The notes under the pieces were generated by a model. It was given only the letters and a program-made list of their open reading frames with translations, searched no databases and was not told the DNA's origin. A stretch of 64,000 bases of DNA from Occallatibacter savannae (lineage in GTDB: Bacteria > Acidobacteriota > Terriglobia > Terriglobales > Acidobacteriaceae), in assembly GCF_003131205.1 (NCBI RefSeq), contig NZ_QFFY01000002.1, forward strand, positions 1-64,000, written 5' to 3'. Each line of letters opens with the position of its first letter. Within the stretch, counting starts at the first letter, position 1. Positions 17,240-27,330 of the stretch are shown here, in pieces. The position numbers and the translations under genes were made by a program.

Positions 17240-17947
17240 TCAACCGCGTGCGCCGCTCAACTTACATTCAATCTCTTTCAAGTGCCGAGTGATCCAGGAT
17301 CTAGTAATCTGGCCGTTCGAATTTCTAACAACCCATCCCCAACGGTCACCCATTCGATTGCGCCGTCTGGGATCCCATTGCGCTGCCAACGCTGCTGCCG
17401 CCTCAATTTTACGGCCCAATTCACGTTCGCGGCCCTCTCTCGTGCTCCGAACCCGAACCTGAGACTTATGCTCGGCACAGAATTCGCCGTACCTTTGTGC
17501 CAGGGTTCGCTTGCGCAGTCGCTTACGGAGAAAGTACCGCCCGCACTTCGAGCACTTGGATAGCAACTTCCGCCCGTCGATTGTTTGGAAAAGCTGGAAC
17601 CACTTCGCAGCTCGAGCTTTGGTTGACAGCGGCGAATCACTTCCAGAGGGAGAACTGAAATCCAAAAAGAATTGGATCTCTCCTTCACCGTTCAGACTAC
17701 GTAGCAACATAGACGAACTTAGCACTTCGTAACGGTCATACGACAGATCTGGCTTTCCATCCTCAATCCATCCATCGAAATGAGCATGGAGCAACTTCTG
17801 AAAACGCGAGCTTCTTGTCGCTGCCTTCGTTCGCTTCGTTGGCGCACGTTTCAACACGTCCTCGCCATTGAGCATGAGGACAAGGCTCTCCAGAATGTCC
17901 GCGTAGACGACAACCCTGTCATCGCGTTTTTCGGTGGAGAAGGTCAC
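17240..17947 (-). CDS. Hypothetical zinc-finger protein (CGNR-like)
   Basis: The product is 235 aa. The middle carries 'LSKCSKCGRYFLRKRLRKRT' followed by 'GEFCAEHKSQVRVRS': two cysteine pairs or Cys/His ligands spaced like a single treble-clef zinc finger, reminiscent of CGNR fingers. The N-terminal half is helical ('YADILESLVLMLNGEDVLKR'). The C-terminus ends 'NGQITRSWITRHLKEIECKL'. The predicted start is a GTG without a good ribosome site. It may be a DNA-binding regulator of the island, but that is inference. It is divergent from the gene at 18079. Confidence 0.6.
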   Translation of the reverse strand: MTFSTEKRDDRVVVYADILESLVLMLNGEDVLKRAPTKRTKAATRSSRFQKLLHAHFDGWIEDGKPDLSYDRYEVLSSSMLLRSLNGEGEIQFFLDFSSPSGSDSPLSTKARAAKWFQLFQTIDGRKLLSKCSKCGRYFLRKRLRKRTLAQRYGEFCAEHKSQVRVRSTREGRERELGRKIEAAAALAAQWDPRRRNRMGDRWGWVVRNSNGQITRSWITRHLKEIECKLSGARG

Positions 17948-18078
17948 TTTTTGAGGACCATAACATCCCTATGGGGTATCTAAACACATCACCACGATAA
18001 GCTCAGTCCAGTCAACAATGAGAGGTGCTCGAGGAACAACGCTTGTTTTCTCGCGTGGCGATTTTACGTGAGGGCAGA

Positions 18079-18720
18079 ATGGAATCGGCTACGATTGATC
18101 GGTTCGAGATCTGGGGACTCGCAGAGGCGCTCACAGTCGCCCAGGCGGCTTTGCTCATCATCGGAGTGGACCCAGATGGGGTGCAGTATTCGATCCAACA
18201 CGCTAATCACCGCCCGGCCGGATTAGAGCCCGTCATGACTGCACTGGCTGTCGCGATAAACACTGGCAAGCTAAGGGCAACAGACAATGGAAGTGGCCGG
18301 CGTGATGAGAATCACAAGTGGCAGCTCCCAGTCGTTGGCGACTTCGATTGGCCCCATCGAGTCACAGTTTTGGTTTCAGACATCAAGGAGTGGTTGCGGC
18401 AGCGCGACTATCGAAGCACGTTCTTCCTTCCTGACCAAACCTCAGTCGATCACTCGTCTATCCCCCCCTACATGAATCCACACCATGAACATCGCGCACC
18501 AAAGCTCGTCGCTGCTATACGAGCGTGGGAAGCCGTAACGAACAAACCTGGCTTGCTGAAACACAAATCAGCGAAAGCGGCGATAACGAAGTGGTTGAAG
18601 GAACACGCCTCCGAGTTTGCGCTTGTCAAAGCCGATGGTAGCCCCAATGAGCTGGGGATCGAGGAGGTCGCGAAGGTCGCGAATTGGTCCCCGAAGGGCG
18701 GCGCCCCCAAGACGGAGTGA
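18079..18720 (+). CDS. Hypothetical island protein, 213 aa
   Basis: The start is placed at ATG 18079 after GAGGGCAGA; the frame is open to 18025. The product begins MESATIDRFEIWGLAEALTV and includes 'AALLIIGVDPDGVQYSIQ', 'VTVLVSDIKEWLRQRDYRS' and 'RAPKLVAAIRAWEAVTNKPG', followed by a helical C-terminus with 'SAKAAITKWLKEHASEFAL' that looks like a DNA-binding helical bundle. I do not recognise the family. Its place between integrase and replication gene suggests an element-encoded accessory factor. Confidence 0.65.
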   Translation: MESATIDRFEIWGLAEALTVAQAALLIIGVDPDGVQYSIQHANHRPAGLEPVMTALAVAINTGKLRATDNGSGRRDENHKWQLPVVGDFDWPHRVTVLVSDIKEWLRQRDYRSTFFLPDQTSVDHSSIPPYMNPHHEHRAPKLVAAIRAWEAVTNKPGLLKHKSAKAAITKWLKEHASEFALVKADGSPNELGIEEVAKVANWSPKGGAPKTE

Positions 18721-18920
18721 CGACTCACAGCAACTTCGAAGATCATCCCTGACGTGTTGAGGTTGAGTCATCCCTCCCTGAAACGTTCTTACCCGTTTCT
18801 GCAGGACCAGTGTGTGAGTTTTCGTACCCCCCGATCTATTTCGGTACAGCAGGATCGAGCAGTATTGGATCTGCGCCGCATCGAGCGGTGGCAATCGCTG
18901 AACGGAAAGAAGTGGCGACT

Positions 18921-19211
18921 GTGAATAGTGAAGAGAGCTTTTCGCCTGTGCAACAGGTCGCAAGGCATTCTGGCCTTTGCCGGCCTCGGATGTCTCAGAT
19001 CCACGATCAAATCTCCCCGAGAAGGTTTGAAAAACGCACTCAACCTAGAACGCGTTCCCGATGGTGGAGCCCTGGTTCAGTCCAACAGCGGGTGCAAAAA
19101 CCTACTCAATGGGACGCAGACTCGGATCGCCGCAATCCCCTACACAATGTCTTCCAGAAAACGGAAAGAACGAACGGTGCTCTAATCCTGCCGAAAGAGG
19201 TGAACTTGTGA
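18921..19211 (+). CDS. Possible small protein coupled to the primase gene
   Basis: A frame from GTG 18921 ends with TGA overlapping the GTG start of the next gene as GTGA at 19208, the pattern of translational coupling. The predicted 96 residues are basic, with 'FSPVQQVARHSGLCRPRMSQ' faintly like a helix-turn-helix. An alternative frame (18928-19185) has a more natural composition, so this stretch may be a decayed gene. Support is weak. Confidence 0.3.
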   Translation: MNSEESFSPVQQVARHSGLCRPRMSQIHDQISPRRFEKRTQPRTRSRWWSPGSVQQRVQKPTQWDADSDRRNPLHNVFQKTERTNGALILPKEVNL

Positions 19212-21430
19212 GGCCTAATCAGAGCAAAGTCCCGGCCGAAGTGGTCGAGGCTGCGCGGCGGGGTTGGAAACTCTTTCCGGTTGTGCCAAAAGGCAAGGCA
19301 TCGATGATCAAACACTGGCCGCGAATGGCGTGTAACGATCTGACACAGCTTAGACACTGGGCCGAACGATTCACGGGATGTAACTGGGGAATGGCGACGG
19401 GGGAACCTTCTGGTGTCATCGTGGTTGATATCGACGGGCTCGATGGAGCAGCCGAACTATCGCTGCTTGCTGGAAACGGATATGTCCTGCCGCAGACGCT
19501 CACGGTCAAAACGGGACGGGGAAAACACTTGTATTTCCGACGTCCTGTCGGAAAAGCAATACGAAACTCCGCGGGCAAACTCGGCAAGGGCTTGGACGTT
19601 CGGGGGGAGGGAGGATACGTGCTGACAGCTGGTTCAGTTCACCCAAATGGGAAGATTTACGCATACGAAGATCCAAGTGCGGAGATAGCGGAAGCACCGG
19701 AATGGCTCCTGAACAGACTGTGTGAACCCTCCAACTTGAGGGTGAATGAGAAGACCTCATTTAATGACCCAATACCCGAAGGCACCCGAAACAGCACTCT
19801 AACAAGTCTTGCCGGATCGATGCGCAACAAAGGGATGTCTCCGCTCGCCATGGAGGTCGCGTTGCTCGAGGAGAATCGTCAGCGGTGCAGCCCACCTTTG
19901 CTGGACGAAGAAGTCCGCACAATTGCGAGAAGTGTAGCGCAGTACCCGGCGGGTCGCCTTCCACAACTAAAGACGGCATCGCCCGACTGGGAAGAACCCG
20001 AGCCCTTTGAGGAAATCCTTCCGAATGTGGCAACATGCCATTTGGAGTGGATGCCGATATCCCTGCGGCCCCTGATAGAGGACATAGCTGATCGACTCCA
20101 GGTCCCTCTCGATTTTCCTGCTGTAGCGGCGATTGCCACACTTGCTGGCATCACAAATCGCCGGGCGGTGATTCAGCCCAAGCAGAGAGATTTTTCCTGG
20201 GTTGTAGTCCCAAATCTCTGGGGTGGGATCGTTGCCTCACCGGGAATGTTGAAGTCTCCGGTAATCTCCTCGATGACGCGCCCAGCGCTAGCCGTCGAAA
20301 GAAGATGGCGTGAGGTGTACCAAGAGGAAATCAAGGCATATCAGTCCGAATTGGAATTGCAGGAAGAAGATATGAAGGCGTGGAGAAATCGGTATCAAGC
20401 GGCAATCAGAAAAAATATGGAGAAGCCTGCCAAGCCGGAATCGACACTTTCCGAGCCAGTGCTCAAACGCCTCATTACGAACGACGCGACCTTCGAGAGC
20501 CTTCATGAGGTGTTATCGGGTAATCCGGCAGGCCTGTTTGTCCTCCGGGATGAGTTGACGGGATGGCTTGCCGGATTAGAGAGGCAGGGACGAGAGCAAG
20601 AGCGAGCCTTTTACTTGGAATGTTGGAACGGCGATTCAGCCTTCACCATTGACCGCATCGGCCGCGGGAGTGTGCATGTACCTCATGCTTGTATTTCGCT
20701 CTTTGGTGGGATCCAGCCAGCCCGCTTGCGCTCGTACTTGGCTGACGCATTGCGTGATGGACCATCGAATGACGGCCTTATCCAACGATTCCAGTTGCTA
20801 GTGTGGCCTGATGTGCCGACGACGTGGAAATACGTCGATCGAAGTCCCGATCAAGACGCTCTAAAACTGACGGAATCCGTGTTCGATCGAATCGTTGCGC
20901 TAGACTCAAATTCCCCCCTGTATTTTAGATTTGACGAGGAAGCTCTGAAGCTATTCGAGCAGTGGCTGACCGATTTGGAGCACAGAATCCAGATCGAAGA
21001 ATCACCACACATGCACGCACATCTTGCTAAATATCGGAGTTTGATGCCGGCACTAGCCCTGCTCTTTGCTCTCGCAGATGGGAACGGTGAATTTGTGCCC
21101 TTCGTGCACGCCCAAATGGCTCGCGAGTTCTGCGCATACTTGGAGTCACATGCGCGGCGCGTTTATGCCTCCCAAGTCGGCCCAGAGCGCGCAGCGGCGA
21201 TCTCCCTGAGTCAACGCATTGCGAGAGGCTGGAGGTGCCAAGAAGGAAGCTTTTCTCTGCGAGACGTATACCGCAATGATTGGACCAATCTTGATTCTCC
21301 GGAAAAGGCCCGAAATGCAATCAGGATCCTGGAGGAATACCGCTGGGTGCGGCAAGTAGAGAATGCGACCTCTTTTGGTCGGCCAAGTGAAAGGTATGAG
21401 ATCAACCCCAAGCTAAGAAAGAAGGTCTGA
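19208..21430 (+). CDS. Primase-polymerase / DUF3987 replication protein
   Basis: Start GTG 19208 follows AGAGGTGAACTT and gives 740 aa. Residues 1-200 are a bifunctional primase-polymerase domain: 'GWKLFPVVPKGKASMIKHWP', 'NWGMATGEPSGVIVVDIDGL' with the DxD metal motif, and 'GRGKHLYFRRP'. A primase C-terminal helical region follows ('RNSTLTSLAGSMRNKG'). From about residue 280 comes a DUF3987 helicase-like domain ('FPAVAAIATLAGITNRRAV', the P-loop-like 'ASPGMLKSP', and 'LFVLRDELTGWLAGLERQGR'). It probably replicates the excised element. A strong terminator follows. Confidence 0.85.
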   Translation: MRPNQSKVPAEVVEAARRGWKLFPVVPKGKASMIKHWPRMACNDLTQLRHWAERFTGCNWGMATGEPSGVIVVDIDGLDGAAELSLLAGNGYVLPQTLTVKTGRGKHLYFRRPVGKAIRNSAGKLGKGLDVRGEGGYVLTAGSVHPNGKIYAYEDPSAEIAEAPEWLLNRLCEPSNLRVNEKTSFNDPIPEGTRNSTLTSLAGSMRNKGMSPLAMEVALLEENRQRCSPPLLDEEVRTIARSVAQYPAGRLPQLKTASPDWEEPEPFEEILPNVATCHLEWMPISLRPLIEDIADRLQVPLDFPAVAAIATLAGITNRRAVIQPKQRDFSWVVVPNLWGGIVASPGMLKSPVISSMTRPALAVERRWREVYQEEIKAYQSELELQEEDMKAWRNRYQAAIRKNMEKPAKPESTLSEPVLKRLITNDATFESLHEVLSGNPAGLFVLRDELTGWLAGLERQGREQERAFYLECWNGDSAFTIDRIGRGSVHVPHACISLFGGIQPARLRSYLADALRDGPSNDGLIQRFQLLVWPDVPTTWKYVDRSPDQDALKLTESVFDRIVALDSNSPLYFRFDEEALKLFEQWLTDLEHRIQIEESPHMHAHLAKYRSLMPALALLFALADGNGEFVPFVHAQMAREFCAYLESHARRVYASQVGPERAAAISLSQRIARGWRCQEGSFSLRDVYRNDWTNLDSPEKARNAIRILEEYRWVRQVENATSFGRPSERYEINPKLRKKV

Positions 21431-21461
21431 CGGCTGCTGGCCTAATTCTCGGCCTCAAGCA

Positions 21462-21497
21462 CTGACAGAACTGCCAGAAATCCGTTCTGTCAGTTTT
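21462..21497 (+). terminator. Intrinsic terminator after the primase gene
   Basis: CTGACAGAAC, a 12-base loop, then GTTCTGTCAG followed directly by TTTT. The 10-bp stem is perfect. It ends the replication module. Confidence 0.85.
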
Positions 21498-22705
21498 GTC
21501 GGTTCTCCTCGAGGGCATTATCCTAAAGAACATCGAATTGATTGTGCGAGCGACGATTGGCTCGTGTCTTTCGCTCAGCCCGAATGGGATGCAAGCACTT
21601 GACCAATGTCATTGATGATTTCACTCCTTTTTGTTGGCTAACGTACATTTAGCACTTCTGGTGTTTGCTAAATTATGTTGCCACACTAAGACTTAGATCG
21701 ACTTACCGACACATAGTACGATCCGTCAGTGTGGACCGGAATGGTTCCTGTTATGTCGCTCTAGCGAATTTCGCACTGTGCCGGCGATGAGAGTACACCA
21801 GTGCTTTCAGGAGGACAAGTAATGGAGTCCTTCTTCCATCTGCAGTTCACTTAGTCTCGAGACCGCTGCCCTACTACGGAAGCGTTTGGGAGTCTGAGAG
21901 GCATGCAAGATAACGGGAATCCAACGTCCCGAGGCACCGGTATGGCTCAGCCGATTGAAACAGACGCCCGATTGGCTGCGGATTAGAGTTCTTGAGTCCT
22001 CGAGTCCTTGTGAATTCCGCTCAACTGCTGGGCAATTAGGGTCCCCTTTTTCGCAGAACGGGGGAGAGGGGAAGCCCCCTGGGCCATCACCGCTGCTTCC
22101 TACCTCACCTGACGGGTCGCCAATGTCTCTCGTATCCAATACACGATCGCGAGCAATACATGCCCTCTGCAGTCAATGGCTTTTGATGTCGCTGATGGAT
22201 TGGAGGTGTCCTCCGCGAGTCGAGGGTGAATGCTCGACTCGGAGGCATTCACTCAGGACCGCGGCTAAATCTGGCCACAAGCTTCTCCGCAAGAGACTAT
22301 CCGATGCCTGGTACTCCTTGTGGGTCGGCTCCTAAATGCCGAAGAGGTCTAGAACTAAGCTTGAGCAGTTTCTAACAGCCTTTTTACAGCTGTTTCCGCT
22401 GCTTCACCGCTTCACCTATAAAATCTGGCCTGAGACTAACCCCGCGGCTGCATGGAACAGTGGCTACGTACGGAAAAGGGCGTACGTCTTGGAATGAACA
22501 GTTCCTCATGACTCCCCTCGGGTTCTCTAGGGCTTCTCACCTGTGAGTTCACGCCTGTAAGGCCCCCTAACTTGATCTTGTCAAGTCGAAGGCTGCAGAA
22601 AGATGGTGATGTGAATGGGAATTCCAGGACACCCAAATTAGCTTCGCCACAGATGCGAATTGGTGAACCTTGTCGCACCAGCCAAAAGGGGCAAAGATCA
22701 GAATC
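21498..22705. other. Gene-free stretch between replication and modification modules
   Basis: No frame shows coherent coding character on either strand over 1.2 kb. A short CTCACCTGTGAG palindrome near 22538 resembles the half sites close to the integrase. It may hold remnants, or the end of one element and the start of another. Confidence 0.4.
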
Positions 22706-23755
22706 TCACCAAGGGGAAGCAACCCAGTTGCAACTAGCATAATCGCAATTCGTGCTAGACAGCACTAAAATCACACTCCCCACTGGGGGCGTCTCGCTAC
22801 TCCTGAAATAGCGGCTCGTTTGGGCTTCGAATGAGATTTTAAAAACAGCCCCTAGTATTGAGATTCCCGTCTCGATGACAAGGGCCTCGTCAGGAACAAC
22901 ACCTCTCGCGATCATGGTAGTCAATGCAGCGACAATTTCTAAAAGGGCATCTCGAAGATCTTGTTTCTTTGATTCCTGCTTGGATGGTCGGTCGTGAGTG
23001 TAAGGCTGAAGAGCAGATCCCAACCTATTGAATGCCTCATGCTCTTGCGCCGTGTACAGCTTCAGTTGAGCTCCCGAAACATGTAAAGCGTGAGCTTCCA
23101 GCAGCCTTTCTGAAAACTTCCGCAAGGCTAAGGCCAAAAAGCCTAGATCCGCCCATCCATCCTCAGTAAACAGATTTGTGATTCTCGCGCGTCTCTCGAG
23201 ATCTGAGTTTTTCAGCTCTGTTGCAAGACGCTGCGGAACGCGAAGTGTACCGGGATTTTCCAGCATCCGTATGAACTCTTCTGAATAGCCGGTCGCACAG
23301 TAGAAGAAAAGTATTTTGCGAAGCACACGCTCGGCACGCTGACGGGCGGCAACGGCAGCACGATCATCATCGTCATTGTTTACAAGTGAAAGGAGATGCT
23401 GCCAACTTTCCAACATGGCACGATTGCCGGTCATCCGAAACACTGGCAACCCAGCGATTTGCAGTAGCCTCTCAGCAAGCTCTCGCGGGCTTTTACCGAT
23501 GATCTCCGGACGCGCGATACCGAAGTGCTCGCAAAGGAACTTCCTTTCGCTCACTCGAAGCGGCTCGAAGATCCACGAGGCATCCAAGGCGCTTTCGATA
23601 CTTCTTGCGATCCAAAGATTGAATACCTCTTCGATCCCAATGTCGTTTCTGTACCACGCTTTTCCATCGACGAGAGCACGAATCTCGTGCTCGTAGTTCT
23701 CGCCGAGCACGTCCCTGAAAGCTCTCCGGAGTTGTTCAAGGTCTGCATGGGCCAT
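22706..23755 (-). CDS. Unknown protein in the DGQHR-HNH operon, 349 aa
   Basis: I recognise no domain. The product is largely helical, starting MAHADLEQLRRAFRDVLGE, with 'KAWYRNDIGIEEVFNLWIAR' early and a Tyr/Phe-rich middle ('RKILFFYCATGYSEEFIRML'). It contains a run of four Asp near residue 128 and has no membrane segment. It starts 4 bp after the stop of the HNH gene and is the last gene of that operon, so it is likely a partner of the nuclease. It could be an effector or a regulatory subunit. Confidence 0.7.
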   Translation of the reverse strand: MAHADLEQLRRAFRDVLGENYEHEIRALVDGKAWYRNDIGIEEVFNLWIARSIESALDASWIFEPLRVSERKFLCEHFGIARPEIIGKSPRELAERLLQIAGLPVFRMTGNRAMLESWQHLLSLVNNDDDDRAAVAARQRAERVLRKILFFYCATGYSEEFIRMLENPGTLRVPQRLATELKNSDLERRARITNLFTEDGWADLGFLALALRKFSERLLEAHALHVSGAQLKLYTAQEHEAFNRLGSALQPYTHDRPSKQESKKQDLRDALLEIVAALTTMIARGVVPDEALVIETGISILGAVFKISFEAQTSRYFRSSETPPVGSVILVLSSTNCDYASCNWVASPW

Positions 23756-23759
23756 AGGC

Positions 23760-24527
23760 TTAATAGTCGATTACATCGGCACTTGCATGCAACTCGCACC
23801 TGGTGATGCAATTGTCTATTACGAATTGGCCCTTACCAAGGCGCCTACTTACAAATAGCCGAGTCTGTTCCGGAGTGGCTGCACACCCTCCAACCTCACA
23901 GCGTCCGTCCCTCACCATAGCCCAGAACGCCACGACTTTGAGATTATGGAGGAAAATGAAATTGTCAGACCATACGCGGCCTCGCTCACCGATATGCATC
24001 CGGTCGCCCTTAACGGCGTTGCAGAGCCCGCATATGATTCGAAGGTTCGAGAGGCCATCTCCACCGATGCGATAAGGCACAATGTGATCGAGCGTGGGGC
24101 TAGCATGCTGGGGTTGGCGATTGTGGAGGGCTTGATTTCTGAAATGCCAACCGCAGACGACGCAGCGGTGTGCCTGTCTGTCCAGAAGTTTACGCCGCAC
24201 GGTGTATGGCAAGTCGCTGAGTCCAGAAGCTCTTACTGATGACAATGTCCTCAAGCGCGATGCGATGATTGACAGTTCCTCAGTAAGTTGTTCTGCTGTG
24301 TTCGCGGAGAGGCCGAGACGTGATTCGATGCGCCGACAAGCGGCAGTAAAGTTCGGTGCAGTTTCGATATCCGAGAGCAAGAGGAAAAAGATTCTCGAAG
24401 CCAAATGTTCTTTTAATTCCTGCTCAGCGTCATCAGCAGAGCGATCACTCCATCTCTGCAGAATAGACAACAGATCGGGTATGCTTGGATATAGTTGCAG
24501 CAACGTTACAATCGGCGCCGGTAGCAT
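23760..24527 (-). CDS. HNH endonuclease
   Basis: The product is 255 aa. A helical N-terminal half precedes a classic HNH core: 'LDRQAHRCVVCGWHF' (first Cys pair), 'SPTLDHIVPYRIGGDGLSNL' (Asp-His catalytic pair) and 'IICGLCNAVKGDR' (second Cys pair and Asn). The C-terminus adds 'CEVGGCAATPEQTRLFVSRR' and 'CITRCELHAS', which may bind a second zinc. Its ATG directly follows the TAG of the DGQHR gene, so the two are translationally coupled. Next to a DNA-modification cluster it is a candidate restriction nuclease, by inference only. Confidence 0.88.
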   Translation of the reverse strand: MLPAPIVTLLQLYPSIPDLLSILQRWSDRSADDAEQELKEHLASRIFFLLLSDIETAPNFTAACRRIESRLGLSANTAEQLTEELSIIASRLRTLSSVRASGLSDLPYTVRRKLLDRQAHRCVVCGWHFRNQALHNRQPQHASPTLDHIVPYRIGGDGLSNLRIICGLCNAVKGDRMHIGERGRVWSDNFIFLHNLKVVAFWAMVRDGRCEVGGCAATPEQTRLFVSRRLGKGQFVIDNCITRCELHASADVIDY

Positions 24528-26228
24528 CTATTCTTCCGCTTTGAATAGCCGGTGGGGTCGAGCACTAAGTTTCAATTGGCTAACGGTCTTCTCGGTGCTG
24601 ATGACTTTTTTGATCGCGTCGGCCAAATCGTCGCGGGCACCCTTGCTTCCATCAAACCCCGTCAGTTGCCACTCCGTGAAAAACTCCGGAGTCAGACGCT
24701 CGAGTGTGCGCTCAACGAGCTTAGAGAAGGTTCTCGAATCCGGAATCGATTCGGAAATCGGAATTCCCTCCGTGGCCTGTTTCTGTTTCAGGTGCTGAAG
24801 GAGAAACTCCAGAATGGTCTCCTGAAAAACCTTCAAGACCGTGGCAGTCATAAGCCTTGATGCCGGAGTCTTTTTGTTCTTGTCAAGCAATTCATCTGAG
24901 AAGACAGAAGTGCCTTCATATCGCTGCTTCACAGCAGCCCAGAATGTGATGAACATTTCAAACCACAGCTCCTCGGATTTCCAGAATTCTGTGCGCTCGC
25001 TTAGCGACTTGCCTTCACACCGATGATCAAACAGTTCGCGGACCGGTGCTTTCCGTTCGTACCATAACTGAATCACTTTCCCCTGCATGGCAGCTGCATC
25101 AATGAACCCCGACTCATTCTTGATCCCAAAGGCCAGCATGTCGAAGAAGGGGCTCTGTTCATCTTCATGAACCTTCATCACAGCCTCAATCAAGCCGACG
25201 CGAATATTGGCTTCCCGCAAACGCTCCTCGATAACGGAGCGTTGCTCCTTAGAAAGGGATTGGCCGACGATGGCAATTAGGAGACTCTCGGGAACACGTC
25301 GTGCCGTGCGATTTGTTACCAAGAATTGGAATGCTAGTTCAGGCCAGTATGCGGTCGGAAGTGCTGTGACGAGAAAAGGAATATTGGCGAAGTTCTTCGT
25401 TCCCATCACTCGATGCTGGCCATCGATAAGTATTCCTGGTTTTAGCTCGTCACAAACTTCTCGGTAGATGTCAACCACGGCTGAGTCTGGCATCGCTCCG
25501 AGGATTTCCTTTTGCAACCGACTCAGGAACAGGAGACGCCCGATTACGACCTGTTTAGGGCTTGGAGAGAGGCCTTTGAGTTCATCTCTGATCTCCGCGG
25601 GGATCGTGTCATCAGAAACATCTTGGTCCTCGTTCGGCGTTTCTGCTTCTCCCGAGGCCCCGTCGAGTTCGGGTTGTACTCCGTCGGGCAATTCAGGCAG
25701 TTCACCATTTCTTGCGTGATCGCGAAAGGCGTCGGCAACCCTTCGCAATGAATCACGGCTCAATTGACCGCCGCTGATATCCAGTAGTTCGTCGAAAATG
25801 TACGTTTCCAGATCGCTGTATTGCGCGAGTAGGGCCTCGATGGATTCGTCCTTTGTTTCCGGATCGCGATCGGATTCCCAAGTGATCCTAACAACCCCTT
25901 CACGAGTCTCCCCCGGCGTGAGGTCATGGTCATTGAGGCGCTCTCGATCCTGAGTAAGTGCGGCCACTCTCGACTTAGCGCGGATGGGGTCGAATCCCAC
26001 GACGATCGCTGTGGGCGATGAATTGTCTCTATTCTCAAAGAAGCGTTGAACCTCTTGGATGTGACTTGGAATCTCTGCCCGCTGGAAATTCCGAACATTT
26101 CCCGTCTTCTTCGTCGGTACGCGCGCCCAAGCATCTATCTCGCTGCTAGGGGCGACAAACGCAACCTGAAGTGGCGCATTTTCCCGCTGCTTAAAGAAGA
26201 TTGCAGAATATTCCTTGCTCTGTGTCAT
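24528..26228 (-). CDS. Large DGQHR (DndB/DpdB-like) domain protein, 566 aa
   Basis: The signature DGQHR occurs at residues 269-273 ('GILIDGQHRVMGTKNF'), with the N-terminal family block 'IPSHIQEVQRFFENR...AIVVGFD' near residues 53-80. Compared with the two smaller relatives at 27331 and 29696, an insertion of about 150 residues, including an acidic Pro/Glu/Asp linker (residues 175-215), separates the N-terminal block from the signature. DndB-type proteins have ParB-like folds and DndB regulates phosphorothioation. DpdB helps preQ0 insertion. This longer form is coupled to an HNH nuclease and may be a sensor or regulator for it. A 265-bp gap separates it from folE2. Confidence 0.85.
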   Translation of the reverse strand: MTQSKEYSAIFFKQRENAPLQVAFVAPSSEIDAWARVPTKKTGNVRNFQRAEIPSHIQEVQRFFENRDNSSPTAIVVGFDPIRAKSRVAALTQDRERLNDHDLTPGETREGVVRITWESDRDPETKDESIEALLAQYSDLETYIFDELLDISGGQLSRDSLRRVADAFRDHARNGELPELPDGVQPELDGASGEAETPNEDQDVSDDTIPAEIRDELKGLSPSPKQVVIGRLLFLSRLQKEILGAMPDSAVVDIYREVCDELKPGILIDGQHRVMGTKNFANIPFLVTALPTAYWPELAFQFLVTNRTARRVPESLLIAIVGQSLSKEQRSVIEERLREANIRVGLIEAVMKVHEDEQSPFFDMLAFGIKNESGFIDAAAMQGKVIQLWYERKAPVRELFDHRCEGKSLSERTEFWKSEELWFEMFITFWAAVKQRYEGTSVFSDELLDKNKKTPASRLMTATVLKVFQETILEFLLQHLKQKQATEGIPISESIPDSRTFSKLVERTLERLTPEFFTEWQLTGFDGSKGARDDLADAIKKVISTEKTVSQLKLSARPHRLFKAEE

Positions 26229-26493
26229 AGAAGATGCCTTATGTCAGGAATCGATACTTCGGGCCGATTTTATCAGATAAATAAGGCGGGGCTCCGCACG
26301 GACATCGGGCGGAATACGACTTTCGTGCAAGCTTTCTGTGGCTGGAACAAATTGCTCATCCGAGCACGTCTATCGTTCCCTAACCGCAGTTGCCCCTGAC
26401 CGCAATCGTAACCGTGTATCACGCACCGTATTTGCGAGGGCGTTATGGCCCTTTGGGATCTCCTGGACCAGTAGTTCAGAGGACCACTAAAGT

Positions 26494-27309
26494 TTAAACG
26501 TCGCCCTTACGTGCTAGAGTAGCAAGTTGTTGCCGTTGCCAATGTATTTCTGCAAAAGCATTGTGATTATGAATACTCTCGTGATTTATTGCGTGGACCT
26601 TGAACCACATGATCCGCTCGTCTCCCTTTAAACGAACTGTCACGTTTCGCACAATATCTTCGACAAACGTAGGATTATCGTAGGCTTGCATTGTCACATG
26701 GCGCTCGTCAGCCCTCTTCAGTAGCCCGTAGACCGGCGAAGAAGCAGAAGCCTCCGCGATTTCGATAATCTCCTCTATCCAGACAGTCCTGCCGCCGGTC
26801 TCAATCATAACGTCGATTGTGATCTCGCCCCTCTGGTTGTGCGCGCCGTAATCACTGATGGCTTTGCTGCACGGACATAAAGTCGTAACCGGCGCTGAGA
26901 CCGAAAGGAAGAAATCATCGCGGCTAGCGTTACATTCCGCGCTAAATCTGCATTCGTAATCGATCATGGCCTTCGCACCGGACACGGGAGCAGACCTCTG
27001 TAAGAAATATGGAAATTTCATCTCGATGTGTGCCTTCTTGGCCTGCAAGCGAGATTTCAATTCATCCAAAATCAATGGAAAAGTTCGCATCGCAATCTCA
27101 CCATGGTATCGATTCAGTACCTCAATGAACCGACTCATGTGTGTACCTTTAAACCGATGCGACAAATCAACGGACATTGAAATGGTCGCTATGGTTGGCT
27201 GGCGTTGACCGTCGCGATTCAGAACGATGATCGGATACTTCAGACCGCAGACTCCTACACGATCAATCGGAATTCCTCGCTCATCGGAATGATTTTGGAC
27301 GTCGTGCAT
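26494..27309 (-). CDS. folE2: GTP cyclohydrolase I type 2 (FolE2)
   Basis: It converts GTP to 7,8-dihydroneopterin triphosphate, the first step to preQ0. The start at ATG 27309 follows GGGAGGGC and gives the usual 'MHDVQNHSDERGIPIDRVGV' beginning. Diagnostic strings are 'VDLSHRFKGTHMSRF' and the metal-site segment 'LCPCSKAISDYGAHNQRGEI' with its conserved Cys. Length is 271 aa, as expected. It is the last gene of the operon that begins with queD, directly after a DGQQR gene, and so supplies precursor for the DNA modification. Confidence 0.95.
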   Translation of the reverse strand: MHDVQNHSDERGIPIDRVGVCGLKYPIIVLNRDGQRQPTIATISMSVDLSHRFKGTHMSRFIEVLNRYHGEIAMRTFPLILDELKSRLQAKKAHIEMKFPYFLQRSAPVSGAKAMIDYECRFSAECNASRDDFFLSVSAPVTTLCPCSKAISDYGAHNQRGEITIDVMIETGGRTVWIEEIIEIAEASASSPVYGLLKRADERHVTMQAYDNPTFVEDIVRNVTVRLKGDERIMWFKVHAINHESIHNHNAFAEIHWQRQQLATLARKGDV

Positions 27310-27330
27310 CAATGCCCTCCCAACCACAAA

